The notes beneath the pieces were generated by a model. That model did not search any database and was not told where the DNA came from. It saw nothing but the letters and a program-made list of their open reading frames with translations. From an uncultured Granulosicoccaceae bacterium (GTDB lineage Bacteria; Pseudomonadota; Gammaproteobacteria; Granulosicoccales; Granulosicoccaceae): a DNA stretch of 64,000 nt. Every line of letters begins with the position of its first letter. Within the stretch, counting starts at the first letter, position 1. Where the stretch lies: assembly GCA_938035125.1 (NCBI GenBank), contig CALHNS010000011.1:1-64000 (forward strand), in the 5' to 3' direction. Below are positions 1-11,690 of the stretch, one piece after another. Made by a program: the position numbers and the translations under genes.

Positions 1-203
1 AGCACCGCTAAATTAGAATTTGCTTTCACGGCGTAACAAACCCGGTGAGGATAATCACCAAAGGCGCTGTCAAACGCTAACCAATTTTTCTCTAGAACAT
101 CTCGGCTGTACACATACAAGGGCGTACCGTGATTACGGGCCAGATCGGCCAATGACACACCATCAACGTTCAAAACGCCATTCTTACGTTCCAATCCACT
201 CAT
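1..203 (-). CDS. lysA: Diaminopimelate decarboxylase, N-terminal fragment
   Basis: This is the 5' end of a minus-strand gene that runs off the left edge of the window; about 67 residues are visible and the ORF track does not list it. The fragment contains a YAVKAN motif near residue 60, where the lysine is the expected pyridoxal-phosphate attachment site of fold-III PLP decarboxylases. LysA makes lysine from meso-diaminopimelate in the cytoplasm, the last step of the DAP pathway. The start is an ATG whose first bases overlap the lptM stop codon (ATGA), so the two are probably translationally coupled. The lptM-lysA pair is a common gammaproteobacterial arrangement. Another fold-III decarboxylase is possible, but the neighbour favours LysA. 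Confidence 0.88.
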   Translation of the reverse strand, partial: MSGLERKNGVLNVDGVSLADLARNHGTPLYVYSRDVLEKNWLAFDSAFGDYPHRVCYAVKANSNLAV

Positions 204-451
204 GATTCTTCTTTTTCTTCTTGCTCGTCTTTCGATTCATCAGAATCGGATTCATCTGCTTCTTCAGCTTCCAATACTTCTAGCTCATCCAAGGCATCTT
301 CAATCACTGGGGTCGTTTCAACAAACAGCTCACCACCGTCAAGATACAAATCCCCCTTGTTACCGCAGCCCGTGGCCAGGGCAGTAAAAAAGAGCATGAC
401 AAAGGCTGGCATTAAACCAAGCAACCGCTGAAAAGTGATAAATGAGCGCAT
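200..451 (-). CDS. lptM: LptM/YifL-type small outer-membrane lipoprotein
   Basis: An 83-residue protein with a hydrophobic N-terminal signal ending in a Cys (LATGC). It is followed at once by CGNKGDLYL, which matches the CGxKGPLY-type signature of LptM (YifL, LppL). In Escherichia coli LptM helps the LptDE lipopolysaccharide translocon assemble and form its disulfides. The rest of this protein is a very acidic Glu/Asp/Ser tail ending in KEEKEES, longer than in E. coli. The -3 lipobox residue is Ala rather than Leu, so processing is likely but not ideal. Its stop codon overlaps the lysA start. Identification rests on the short motif and on the lysA neighbour. Confidence 0.8.
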   Translation of the reverse strand: MRSFITFQRLLGLMPAFVMLFFTALATGCGNKGDLYLDGGELFVETTPVIEDALDELEVLEAEEADESDSDESKDEQEEKEES

Positions 452-496
452 AGTGACAGTATACTCGCCCCATCTAAAAACCTATTGTATGTGCCC

Positions 497-1183
497 ATGT
501 CAGCAGCTGATCTTGAATGCATAGAACTTGAAACCACGACGCCTGTCACCCATTCAGTAATCTGGCTGCACGGGCTGGGCGCCAGTGGGGACGATTTCGT
601 GCCAGTGGTGCCAGAACTCGATGTTCCCGAGAACCTAGGGGTTAGATTCATCTTCCCACACGCGCCAGTACGCCCTATTACCATTAACAATGGCATGGCC
701 ATGCGCGGCTGGTATGACATCACGTCATTGAATTTTGACGAACGCGAACAAGATCTAGCTGGCACCCAAGCGTCTGCTGACGCTGTGGATGCTTTGATTG
801 AGCAGGAAATTTCTCGCGGGGTGCCTGCTGCCAACATCGTGTTAGCTGGGTTCTCTCAAGGTGGTGCCATTGCTCTTTTCGCAGGGCTTACCAGTAAACA
901 TCGGGTGGCTGGAATTCTTGCGCTTTCCACCTACCTACCGCTGGGTGATACCGCGTTTGAAGCGATGACTAAACACAGCGATGATAGAAATACGTTACCG
1001 ATATTTTTCGCCCACGGTAGCCACGATGAAGTCATTCTACTTAAATACGCAAAAGAATCGCGTGATGCTTTATTGGGTAAAGGCTTCGATGTAAATTGGT
1101 CTACCTGGCCAATGGCTCACAGTGTAATGCCTGAAGAAATTGTGGCCATGAGTGTTTGGTTTAAGACACAGTGGCGTAAATAG
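497..1183 (+). CDS. Phospholipase/carboxylesterase-family alpha/beta hydrolase
   Basis: A 228-residue serine hydrolase of the phospholipase/carboxylesterase group (the bacterial EstB / acyl-protein thioesterase-like family). The nucleophile elbow is GFSQGG (Ser about 120). The acid is probably the Asp of HGSHDE (about 177), and the histidine lies in MAHSV (about 208). The [10 protein letters not shown] segment near the N-terminus forms the oxyanion region. No signal peptide is seen, so it is probably a cytoplasmic esterase on short acyl esters; the natural substrate is unknown. The ORF track starts at a TTG at 485; I prefer the ATG at 497, which gives the usual N-terminus. The 3' end overlaps that of argH on the other strand by 23 bases. 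Confidence 0.85.
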   Translation: MSAADLECIELETTTPVTHSVIWLHGLGASGDDFVPVVPELDVPENLGVRFIFPHAPVRPITINNGMAMRGWYDITSLNFDEREQDLAGTQASADAVDALIEQEISRGVPAANIVLAGFSQGGAIALFAGLTSKHRVAGILALSTYLPLGDTAFEAMTKHSDDRNTLPIFFAHGSHDEVILLKYAKESRDALLGKGFDVNWSTWPMAHSVMPEEIVAMSVWFKTQWRK

Positions 1184-2591
1184 CGTTTAACCGCCCATCG
1201 GCTTTGGCTACCGCTTGCTTAACTTGGTTGGGAGCGGTGCCGCCGATATGATCTCGGCTGTTTACAGAACCTTCTAGGGTAAGTACATCAAATACCGATG
1301 CGTTGATTTTATCGCTAAACCCTTGTAACGTCTCTAACGACATGTCCCCTAAATCAATTTGATTATCCACACCGTGCTTAACCGCTTTTCCCACCACCTC
1401 GTGTGCATCTCTAAACGGCATACCTTGCTTTACCAACCAATCAGCTAAATCGGTAGCGGTTGAAAACCCTTTGATAGCTGCTTCACGCATGGCCGCTTTA
1501 TTAACGTGCATTGCAGGCAACATATCGGCAAACGCACGCGCACTGAACATCCATGTATCAATGGAATCAAACAACGGCTCTTTATCTTCTTGATTGTCTT
1601 TATTGTAAGTGAGCGGTTGGCCCTTCATAAGCGTTAATAAGGCCATTAAATTGCCATTAGCACGCCCTGTTTTACCTCTTACCAATTCAGCCACATCGGG
1701 GTTTTTCTTTTGCGGCATGATGGAAGAACCCGTACAAAATGCATCGGGTAAATCCACAAACTGAAATTGTGCCGACATCCATAACACCATCTCTTCAGCA
1801 ATTCGAGATAAGTGCATCAATGTAATCGCAGCGGCAGCGGTGAAGTCAATAGCAAAATCTCTATCACTAACCGCATCTAAAGAATTTTCAGCAATAGCAT
1901 CAAAGCCTAACAATCTCATTGTTATGGACCGATCAATGGGGTAACTGGTGCCAGCAAGCGCTGCTGAGCCCAATGGCATTCTGTTTACTCGCCTACGGAT
2001 ATCTTCTAAGCGCTCTAAATCTCTTAACAACATCTCAAACCAAGCCATAACATGGTGGCCGAAGGTCACAGGCTGCGCAGTCTGTAAATGAGTGAAACCC
2101 GGCATGATGGTGTCGGTATGTTGGGATGCCAATTGCACTAACCCCTTAAGCAATCTTTTCTGCTCAGCGGCAATCTCATCGCATGCATCTCGGACATACA
2201 AACGAATATCGGTGGCCACCTGATCATTGCGTGAACGCCCCGTGTGCAAACGCTTGCCCGCATCTCCAATGCGATCAATTAGGGCAGCTTCGATGTTCAT
2301 ATGAACATCTTCACGAGCTACAGACCACTCGAACCGTCCTTCAGCAATGGTATTTTCTATATCGCTCAACCCTTCCAGAATTTGAGCGTGATCTTCTTCG
2401 GTTAAGACCCCTACTTCCATCAACATGGTGGCGTGCGCCTTAGAGCCTTGAATATCTTGGCGATACATGCGTTGATCGAAAGTGACGGATGCTGTGAAAG
2501 ATTCCACGAACGCATCGGTATTGCCTTCAAAACGGCCACCCCACAATTTCGCAGGTGCCTGGGTGTCTGATTCAGATTGTGACCGAGTCAT
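1161..2591 (-). CDS. argH: Argininosuccinate lyase
   Basis: A 476-residue cytoplasmic enzyme that splits argininosuccinate into arginine and fumarate, the last step of arginine synthesis. The fumarase/aspartase superfamily signature [12 protein letters not shown] lies at residues 288-299 and carries the catalytic serine loop. TGRSRND (about 117-123) and GFTHLQ (about 165-170) are the other conserved substrate-binding blocks. Length is normal for ArgH. The gene is divergent from hemC with about 70 bases between them, so the two probably share a promoter region. Its end overlaps the end of the carboxylesterase gene. Confidence 0.97.
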   Translation of the reverse strand: MTRSQSESDTQAPAKLWGGRFEGNTDAFVESFTASVTFDQRMYRQDIQGSKAHATMLMEVGVLTEEDHAQILEGLSDIENTIAEGRFEWSVAREDVHMNIEAALIDRIGDAGKRLHTGRSRNDQVATDIRLYVRDACDEIAAEQKRLLKGLVQLASQHTDTIMPGFTHLQTAQPVTFGHHVMAWFEMLLRDLERLEDIRRRVNRMPLGSAALAGTSYPIDRSITMRLLGFDAIAENSLDAVSDRDFAIDFTAAAAITLMHLSRIAEEMVLWMSAQFQFVDLPDAFCTGSSIMPQKKNPDVAELVRGKTGRANGNLMALLTLMKGQPLTYNKDNQEDKEPLFDSIDTWMFSARAFADMLPAMHVNKAAMREAAIKGFSTATDLADWLVKQGMPFRDAHEVVGKAVKHGVDNQIDLGDMSLETLQGFSDKINASVFDVLTLEGSVNSRDHIGGTAPNQVKQAVAKADGRLNAIYATVS

Positions 2592-2663
2592 GTGTTTTGA
2601 TGCGCTGATTAGGATGTATGGAAAGTTCAGTATACTGAGAACTACAATTCACGGTGGGTAAGC

Positions 2664-3614
2664 ATGGGTTCAATAGTCCGTATCGCCACGCGCAAAAGTC
2701 CGTTAGCGCTATGGCAAGCTGAAACAGTTCAAGCACAATTAAAAGCTGCACACGCCGGCATTGATGTGCAGCTGGTGCCCATCACCACAGAAGGCGATAT
2801 TAAGCTAGATCAGCCGTTATATAAAATTGGTGGCAAAGACCTATTCGTCAAAGAACTGGAAACTGCCATGATGGAGAAACGAGCCGATTTAGCCGTGCAT
2901 TCCATGAAAGACGTGGCTGCGGTGTTACCACAAGGCTTAACGCTGTGCACCTTCATGCAGCGAGAAGACCCAACCGATGCATTGGTATCCAACAACTACG
3001 AAGCCTTTAGTGAACTACCACAAGGTGCCATTATTGGCACCTGCAGCGTGCGAAGGCGTGCACAGTTATTAGCCTCACGCCCCGACGTTCAAATAAAAAA
3101 TTTACGAGGCAACGTTGGAACACGTTTAAGTAAATTAGATGCAGGCGAATACGATGCCATCATTCTGGCTAGCGCAGGTTTGATGCGCTTAGGGCTAGAA
3201 AATCGCATCGTAGAAAGACTACCCCTACCCATGAGCCTGCCGGCCGCAGGGCAAGGCATTGTGGGTATAGAAGTGCGTAGCGACGACGACGAACTTCAAC
3301 AGCTTTTAGCACCACTGCACGATAACGATGCCGCCGACAGACTCACATCAGAAAGAGCGGTCACCCGAACATTAAACGGAGGCTGTTCTGCACCAGTGGC
3401 AGCCTTTTCTGTATTAAAAAATGATGAACTTTCACTGGTTGCCAGAGTAATCTCGATAGACGGTAAAACGCTAATTGAAGAGAGCATTTCAGGACATCGC
3501 AGTGAAGCAAATGCGTTAGGAATAAAGGCAGCTGAATTACTCAAAGCACAAGGTGCCGATGAAATCTTGGCAGAAGCCGAAGCGTTTTTAGCAGGCCCTG
3601 TTGATATCATCTAA
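2664..3614 (+). CDS. hemC: Hydroxymethylbilane synthase (porphobilinogen deaminase)
   Basis: A 316-residue enzyme that polymerises four porphobilinogens into hydroxymethylbilane in haem synthesis. The dipyrromethane cofactor cysteine is in NGGCSAP (Cys241). The catalytic aspartate is in HSMKDV (Asp83), and the arginine-rich CSVRRRAQL stretch (about 127-135) binds the growing chain. The first gene of a hemC-hemD pair: its TAA overlaps the hemD ATG by one base (TAATG), so the two are almost certainly coupled. The start at 2664 gives the standard N-terminus (RIATRKSPLALWQA). Confidence 0.97.
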   Translation: MGSIVRIATRKSPLALWQAETVQAQLKAAHAGIDVQLVPITTEGDIKLDQPLYKIGGKDLFVKELETAMMEKRADLAVHSMKDVAAVLPQGLTLCTFMQREDPTDALVSNNYEAFSELPQGAIIGTCSVRRRAQLLASRPDVQIKNLRGNVGTRLSKLDAGEYDAIILASAGLMRLGLENRIVERLPLPMSLPAAGQGIVGIEVRSDDDELQQLLAPLHDNDAADRLTSERAVTRTLNGGCSAPVAAFSVLKNDELSLVARVISIDGKTLIEESISGHRSEANALGIKAAELLKAQGADEILAEAEAFLAGPVDII

Positions 3615-4336
3615 TGACAACCGTTCTCGTAACACGGCCCAAGCACCAGCAAGAAAGGTTTATAAGTTTATGTCGTTCACTGGGTGTGAATACCTGTAGT
3701 TTGCCACTATTGCAAATCGTTGAACGAACAGTGCCGTTCGAGCTTTGGGAAAAATCCTTTCACGATAAAAATTCTGCCTGGATTTTTACCAGTAAAAACG
3801 CGGTATTACACAGCCCTTTTAGTAACTCCCCTGATGGCCCTGTTTTCGCTATGGGCGCATCCACAGCACAAGCTTTAGAAGAGGCAGGCCACAAACTGGC
3901 GGCAATGCCAGACACACCGTTCAATAGCGAAGCCCTGGTAAATCAATTAAAAACCTGTAACGCTCGCCATGCTTTAGTAGTAACAGGGGTTGGAGGTCGT
4001 GCCTATCTTGCTAAAGAACTTCGCTTACTGAAATGGACTGTTACCGAACTGCCTTGTTATGAACGCCTACCCGAAACTTTCACTGACGAAGCGGTTACCG
4101 ATGCGGTAAACGCATGCGACATACTCTCATTAACCAGCATTGAATCTATGGATGTTCTTATAAATTCTTCAGAACACATAGATAACCAATGGAAAAGTAA
4201 ACCTTTGATTGTAAACAGCACTCGCGCGGTGCCTGCTGCACGAAAAGCAGGTTTTACAGGAACAATAAAAGTGGCTGTGCCTGCTGGTGATGATGGACAA
4301 ATAGCGGCGTTGAAGAACTTACTTAAGATAAACTAA
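3614..4336 (+). CDS. hemD: Uroporphyrinogen-III synthase
   Basis: A 240-residue protein directly coupled to hemC by a one-base overlap. HemD closes hydroxymethylbilane with inversion of ring D to give uroporphyrinogen III. The family is poorly conserved in sequence. Here the support is the N-terminal VLVTRPKHQQE, the WIFTSKNAV segment (about 55-63), a VVTGVGGRAYL block (about 117-127), a late SLTSIESM stretch, the usual length, and above all the position after hemC. No hemX or hemY homologue follows; the gene instead ends tail-to-tail with the GH114 gene with only seven bases between them, and I see no clear terminator there. Confidence 0.93.
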   Translation: MTTVLVTRPKHQQERFISLCRSLGVNTCSLPLLQIVERTVPFELWEKSFHDKNSAWIFTSKNAVLHSPFSNSPDGPVFAMGASTAQALEEAGHKLAAMPDTPFNSEALVNQLKTCNARHALVVTGVGGRAYLAKELRLLKWTVTELPCYERLPETFTDEAVTDAVNACDILSLTSIESMDVLINSSEHIDNQWKSKPLIVNSTRAVPAARKAGFTGTIKVAVPAGDDGQIAALKNLLKIN

Positions 4337-4343
4337 TAGCGAA

Positions 4344-5183
4344 CTAACACGTTTCATACACACGACCATCTAAGGCATAGTCACTGCCATAAAACACCAA
4401 ATTAAACCCTTTCTCTATAGCGTCCGCACATCGTGATTTTTTATTATTTTTTTCGTACATGGCAATGTATACCGCTTTGCCAGCATGAATAAACGGCAAT
4501 AACTGATCGCATTCGTCGTAGGCATAACAAGATTCATTCAATGCAAAATCAAAAAGCTCTGCAAAGTTTTCACTATCAATGAGTTCAATAGTGTTTTTTA
4601 AGGCTATTTTTAAACCGTTAGAATGAGCATAGTGAGCAAGAAACCTTAAGTAATCAGCTTGATCTTTTTCCGTTAATGCCAAGCCGTTATTAGCTTGATA
4701 AGTATCAGTATTATCTGGCTCAACTGCATCGCATCCAGCAGCTGCCGCTCTATCAATTCTCGCTTTCATTATTCGGCGCACGTTTGGCGAACGAATATTA
4801 ACGTGATACTCACCGGGCCAACCATTCAATGGATTGCCTAAATCATTGAGCTTATCAAATTCATTTTTATCTGATCGCCAATCTTCATAGGAGCCTGCAC
4901 TGAAATAACACAACACCAATTTATTGTGTTTTTTTAACGAGGTTATTAAGTCATTTGTCTCATTGTCTTCTAAATCAATTCCGTATACATCAACGTCATA
5001 GTGTTTAGAAATGGCACCTTGTAGTTGCCAATACAAGGTGCTGCCCGATGCAAATAAGGGGGAATTTTTTAGAGTTTTCTGGTTACTGGTACTTGTATCT
5101 GCAAAACTCAATGTTGATACCGACAAACACCAAAGAACCCCAACCATAAAGTTTACTAGTGCACATCGACTATAACGCTTCAT
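4344..5183 (-). CDS. Secreted GH114-like (endo-alpha-1,4-polygalactosaminidase family) protein
   Basis: About 279 residues from the preferred start at 5183, where a typical signal peptide begins (MKRYSRCAL...LSFA). The ORF track's longer start at 5267 overlaps ubiD and would put about 28 extra residues before the signal. The mature part fits the glycoside hydrolase 114 / TM1410 TIM-barrel family: YWQLQG near the start, the CYFSAGSYEDWR strand, and the diagnostic GCDAVEPDNTDTY. The family is proposed to cut galactosamine-rich exopolysaccharide such as Pel; the substrate here is unknown. It lies downstream of ubiD on the same strand with about 60 bases between, and may be read through from it. 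Confidence 0.82.
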   Translation of the reverse strand: MKRYSRCALVNFMVGVLWCLSVSTLSFADTSTSNQKTLKNSPLFASGSTLYWQLQGAISKHYDVDVYGIDLEDNETNDLITSLKKHNKLVLCYFSAGSYEDWRSDKNEFDKLNDLGNPLNGWPGEYHVNIRSPNVRRIMKARIDRAAAAGCDAVEPDNTDTYQANNGLALTEKDQADYLRFLAHYAHSNGLKIALKNTIELIDSENFAELFDFALNESCYAYDECDQLLPFIHAGKAVYIAMYEKNNKKSRCADAIEKGFNLVFYGSDYALDGRVYETC

Positions 5184-5245
5184 GAGTTCAACCCCAGAAA
5201 AATGCCTTAAACGTAACGCAAAAACAAAGGGTACAACAAAGGGAC

Positions 5246-6703
5246 TTATATACCCAGTGAAGGCCACAGTTCATCAACCCGATCTTTCACCGATTGATCC
5301 ATAACGATGGGTTCGCCCCATTCTCGATTCGTTTCACCAGGAAGCTTATTGGTGGCATCGATACCCATTTTCGAGCCTAAACCCGATACAGGCGATGCAA
5401 AATCTAGATAATCTATGGGTGTGTTTTCTACCAACGTTGTGTCACGAGCAGGATCAACGCGTGTGGTTATCGCCCAAATGACATCATCCCAAGAACGTGT
5501 GTTCACATCGTCATCGACAACAATGACAAACTTGGTGTACATAAACTGACGCAAAAAAGACCATACCCCCATCATGACGCGCTTTGCGTGCCCCGGATAT
5601 TGCTTCTTCATGCTTACCACCGCCATTCGATAACTGCACCCTTCAGGAGGTAAATAGAAATCAACGATTTCTGGAAATTGTTTTTGCAGTATTGGCACAA
5701 ACACTTCGTTAAGAGCCACGCCTAATATCGCAGGCTCATCAGGAGGCCGCCCAGTATAAGTTGAGTGATAGATTGGGTTATCACGATGGGTTACTTTTTC
5801 CACCGTAAACACAGGAAAGCTATCCACTTCGTTGTAGTAACCGGTGTGATCTCCGAACGGGCCTTCAGGCGCATCGTCTTCAGGGTTTAACCAACCTTCC
5901 AGTACATACTCAGCAGAGGCTGGAACTTGCAAATCCGATAAGGTTGCTTGAGTGACTTTCGTTCTTTCCCCTCTCAGTAAACCAGCAAACGCATGTTCAC
6001 TTAAGGTATCGGGCACCGGTGTAACCGCACCCAATATGGTGGCAGGATCGGCCCCCAACACAACCGCTATGGGGAAAGGCTCGCCCGGGCGTTCTTGTTG
6101 CCATTCTTTAAAATCTAACGCACCACCACGATGACTTAGCCAACGCATAATGACGCGGTTCGGGCCTATCACTTGTTGGCGGTATATGCCCATGTTCTGG
6201 CGTTTCTTGTTTGGCCCCTTGGTAATAACTAAACCCCAAGTAATCAATGGCCCAGCATCACCCGGCCAGCAGGTTTGCACAGGAAGACGGGATAAATCAA
6301 CATCATCCCATGTGTTCTTTTGGCACTCAGCGTTTTTAACGGTTTTCGGCGCCATATCCAACACTTTTTTAAATATAGGAAGGGTTTGCCAAGCGTCTTT
6401 AATGCCTTTTGGAGGGTCGGGCTCTTTTAAAAATGCCAGAAGTTTTCCTACTTCACGTAGCGCTTCAACGCTCGATTCACCCATACCCAATGCAACCCGT
6501 TCAGGCGTTCCAAAGAGGTTACCCAATAAGGGCACATCAGAACCCTTAGGGTTTTCAAATAACAGCGCAGGGCCTTTAGCTCGTAACGTTCGATCGCAAA
6601 TTTCGGTGATTTCAAGGTTCGGATCCACCTCTGCGCGAATACGCTTTAGCTCTCCCATCGACTCTAATTGATCGATAAAATCTCGAAGATCTTTATATTT
6701 CAC
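5246..6703 (-). CDS. ubiD: 4-hydroxy-3-polyprenylbenzoate decarboxylase (UbiD family)
   Basis: A 485-residue prenylated-FMN-dependent decarboxylase that removes the carboxyl group from octaprenyl-hydroxybenzoate in ubiquinone synthesis. The N-terminus ([13 protein letters not shown]), the internal [10 protein letters not shown] and [11 protein letters not shown] blocks and the C-terminal [11 protein letters not shown] are standard for UbiD. The initiation codon is GTG. The start lies seven bases after the prlC stop codon, so prlC and ubiD are probably co-transcribed. Activity would need the flavin prenyltransferase UbiX, which is not in this window. Confidence 0.96.
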   Translation of the reverse strand: MKYKDLRDFIDQLESMGELKRIRAEVDPNLEITEICDRTLRAKGPALLFENPKGSDVPLLGNLFGTPERVALGMGESSVEALREVGKLLAFLKEPDPPKGIKDAWQTLPIFKKVLDMAPKTVKNAECQKNTWDDVDLSRLPVQTCWPGDAGPLITWGLVITKGPNKKRQNMGIYRQQVIGPNRVIMRWLSHRGGALDFKEWQQERPGEPFPIAVVLGADPATILGAVTPVPDTLSEHAFAGLLRGERTKVTQATLSDLQVPASAEYVLEGWLNPEDDAPEGPFGDHTGYYNEVDSFPVFTVEKVTHRDNPIYHSTYTGRPPDEPAILGVALNEVFVPILQKQFPEIVDFYLPPEGCSYRMAVVSMKKQYPGHAKRVMMGVWSFLRQFMYTKFVIVVDDDVNTRSWDDVIWAITTRVDPARDTTLVENTPIDYLDFASPVSGLGSKMGIDATNKLPGETNREWGEPIVMDQSVKDRVDELWPSLGI

Positions 6704-6710
6704 GTTGTGA

Positions 6711-8741
6711 CTACGCTGCCAAACCAGATTGTTTTAATAAAGCATCCACCGAAGGTTTGCGCCCACGAAATGCTACAAAAGATTCTAATGCCGGCCGAGA
6801 GCCCCCTACCGATAACACTTCGTTTAAAAAGTCGGCACCGGCAGCTTCACTGAATAAACCTTCCTCTTCAAAACGTGCATAAGCATCTGCAGACAACACT
6901 TCAGCCCATTTATAACTGAAGTAACCTGCGGCATAACCGCCTGCAAAAATATGACTGAATGAATGTTGGAAGCGCTGCTCTGCCGGATAAGGCATCACAG
7001 AAACTTCGGCACGAACCTCTTCTAGAATATCGGCAATGTCTGATGCAGAACTTGGTATTGGTGATGCGTGTACACGCATATCAAACATGGCAAATTCTAA
7101 TTGCCGAACTAATTGAGATGCAGATTGAAAATTTCTGGCATCTTTTAGTTTCTGTAACAGCTCAGCAGGAAGCGGCTCGCCTGTTTCGTAATGTCCACTG
7201 ATTAACGCAAGCGATTCACTTTCCCAGCACCAATTCTCTAAAAACTGGCTGGGCAATTCCACAGCATCCCATTCCACACCATTAATACCCGACACACCTG
7301 CTGCATCCATCTGAGTCAACATATGGTGTAAGCCATGACCAAATTCATGAAACAAGGTGGTGACTTCGTTGTGCGTTAACAGCGCAGGATCCTTACCGAC
7401 AGGTGGGGTTAAATTGCACGTAAGGTATGCAATGGGCAATTGCACTTGCTCACCCAGCCGTTGCCGTGTTGCGCAAACATCCATCCATGCACCGCCGCGT
7501 TTATTTTCACGGGCAAAATTATCTAAATAAAATTGACCTCTTACCGCACCACTACCATCGCGAATTTCGTAACAAGAAACATCTTCGTGATAAACAGGTA
7601 CATCGCTAACTGGCTTAATGCTCAAACCGAACAAGCGCCCTACTACAGCGAACATTCCAGGAACTGCTTTGTCTGCCGGAAAGTAAGGTTTTAAATCCTC
7701 ATCGGATAAATCAAACAATTTCTTTTTTAATTTATCGCTGGCGTAAGCCACATCCCAAGCTTGTAAGTCATTTATATCAAGCGCAGTGGATGCAAATTCT
7801 TCTAATTCTTTTAGCTCTTTTTTTGCTTGTGGAACTGCTTTTTTCGCCAAGTCGTTTAAAAATGCCATGACTTCATCGGGTGACTCAACCATTTTGGTCA
7901 CCACCGATAAATCCGCATAAGAATCAAAACCCAGTAATTTCGCTTTCTCTCCTCGGTAATTTAAGATATCAACCATGTGTTGGCTGTTATCGTAAGTACC
8001 AGCATGAGGGCCGTTCTCAGATGCACGTGTGGAGAAGGCTAAGGTTATCTCTTTTCGTAATTCGCGATCGTTCGCAAAAGTTCTTACCGCATGAACGGTG
8101 GGGAATTCAAGATTCAGCAAATACCCGGTTTCACCTTTTTTCTCCGCTCGTTCTTTTGCAGCAGCAATAGCACTATCGGGTAAACCGTCTAAACGTGATG
8201 CATCGGGGAGTAATTTTTCCCATGCGTTCGTGGCATCTAAAACGTTGTCACTGAATTCAGTTTTAATTCGCGACAGCTCTTGAGTTAAATCTGAAAATCG
8301 TTTTTTCTTATCATCAGATAACGATACGCCGCCCAATTCAAAATCACGCAGTTCGTTATCAATAACTGTTTTTTGAGCAGCACTAAGCGTATTGAATTCA
8401 TCACTGTCTTTAAGCTGTTTTATAACCGCGTACAAAGCTTCGTTTTGACCAAGCTCTGTGTAATAAGCACTTAGCTTTGGTAAACACACCTTGTAAACAT
8501 CACGTAATTCAGCGCTGTTTTTAACCGAATTCAAATGACTTACCGGTGACCAAAACAAACCGAGTTGATTATGAGCTTCATCCAATGGTGAAATAACCGA
8601 TGCCCATGAGGGGTTATTCTCTTTTGAAATTCGGGTTACCGTTTCACGACAAGTTTTAAGCAGCTCATCCAGTTCAGTTTCTATTGTCGATACGTCAAAC
8701 GCATCAAAAGCGGGTCGATTGATTGTGATGGTATCGTGCAT
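6711..8741 (-). CDS. prlC: Oligopeptidase A (M3 family zinc metallopeptidase)
   Basis: About 676 residues from the ATG at 8741; the ORF track uses a GTG two codons earlier, and the Shine-Dalgarno pattern does not decide between them. The zinc site is the HEFGH motif in [13 protein letters not shown] (about residues 465-477), followed by a glutamate-containing [11 protein letters not shown] segment that should supply the third ligand. Oligopeptidase A is a soluble cytoplasmic enzyme that degrades short peptides, including cleaved signal peptides. Length and C-terminus match the family. It stands upstream of ubiD on the same strand. Confidence 0.95.
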   Translation of the reverse strand: MHDTITINRPAFDAFDVSTIETELDELLKTCRETVTRISKENNPSWASVISPLDEAHNQLGLFWSPVSHLNSVKNSAELRDVYKVCLPKLSAYYTELGQNEALYAVIKQLKDSDEFNTLSAAQKTVIDNELRDFELGGVSLSDDKKKRFSDLTQELSRIKTEFSDNVLDATNAWEKLLPDASRLDGLPDSAIAAAKERAEKKGETGYLLNLEFPTVHAVRTFANDRELRKEITLAFSTRASENGPHAGTYDNSQHMVDILNYRGEKAKLLGFDSYADLSVVTKMVESPDEVMAFLNDLAKKAVPQAKKELKELEEFASTALDINDLQAWDVAYASDKLKKKLFDLSDEDLKPYFPADKAVPGMFAVVGRLFGLSIKPVSDVPVYHEDVSCYEIRDGSGAVRGQFYLDNFARENKRGGAWMDVCATRQRLGEQVQLPIAYLTCNLTPPVGKDPALLTHNEVTTLFHEFGHGLHHMLTQMDAAGVSGINGVEWDAVELPSQFLENWCWESESLALISGHYETGEPLPAELLQKLKDARNFQSASQLVRQLEFAMFDMRVHASPIPSSASDIADILEEVRAEVSVMPYPAEQRFQHSFSHIFAGGYAAGYFSYKWAEVLSADAYARFEEEGLFSEAAGADFLNEVLSVGGSRPALESFVAFRGRKPSVDALLKQSGLAA

Positions 8742-8845
8742 GCTCACCTATCCAGTTACCCCAGTGATACTTTCGCTAATCACAGGGGCGAAGTAATTCA
8801 AACATCGTAGTTAATACGCTTAGCGTCTGATGCAACAGACCGTAT

Positions 8846-11281
<2,436 letters not shown>

Positions 11282-11306
11282 TCACTGCAAGGATTGTAAC
11301 CCTCTG

Positions 11307-11312
11307 ATTATA
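11307..11312 (-). promoter_or_regulatory. Candidate -10 box for gyrB
   Basis: A perfect TATAAT on the minus strand about 32 bases before the gyrB start. No good -35 hexamer is present at 16-18 bases, so this is a partial promoter call. Confidence 0.4.
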
Positions 11313-11526
11313 CGACAAATTAGCTGATTTCACCGAAATAAATCGATGCGTTCAGTGGTGAGAAATTATATATTATTCCTTTATTTATCAATTAGTTACA
11401 CAGTCTCCAGTTAGAGGATTTTAAACAGAGTTCGTTAGCCGTTCCCTATCCCCTTTTCTCTGGTACTCAAGCGCTCAAAAACACGGTGTACTGTTTGGTT
11501 TAATATCCAATCGACAATGATCGCGA

Positions 11527-11542
11527 GGTTTCACGTGAAACA
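11527..11542. promoter_or_regulatory. parS: parS-like site 1 (ParB-binding palindrome)
   Basis: GGTTTCACGTGAAACA matches the widely conserved chromosomal parS sequence TGTTTCACGTGAAACA at 15 of 16 positions and contains the perfect 14-base palindrome GTTTCACGTGAAAC. parA and parB lie about 13 kb away in the same window, as is usual near the origin. ParB should load here and help segregate the origin. Confidence 0.9.
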
Positions 11543-11612
11543 TCAATGCGACGAGCAAATGGGTCAAATATTTTCTTTTCAGATAGAAGTTCTAATACCG
11601 TTATTGACCCCA

Positions 11613-11628
11613 TGTTTCACATGAAACA
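11613..11628. promoter_or_regulatory. parS: parS-like site 2
   Basis: TGTTTCACATGAAACA matches the parS consensus at 15 of 16 positions; the only change is G to A in the central CACGTG. It lies 86 bases from site 1 in the same recF-gyrB gap. The central change could weaken binding. Confidence 0.78.
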
Positions 11629-11690
11629 TCTGATTCAATGATGTTTTCATTATCTGATGGCATTAAATATCTGCTTGAGAAATTTAATCT

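Noticed and set aside
458-466. CAGTATACT upstream of both lptM/esterase and hemC (near 2629) as a shared promoter element
   Set aside because: No -35 hexamer at a suitable distance in either place; two chance -10-like matches are likely.
412-837. A 141-residue minus-strand ORF opposite the carboxylesterase gene
   Set aside because: It is a shadow of a gene with clear catalytic motifs and has no family features; it also overlaps lptM.
6150-6671. A 173-residue plus-strand ORF opposite ubiD
   Set aside because: Antisense to a fully conserved ubiD frame and with no recognisable domain.
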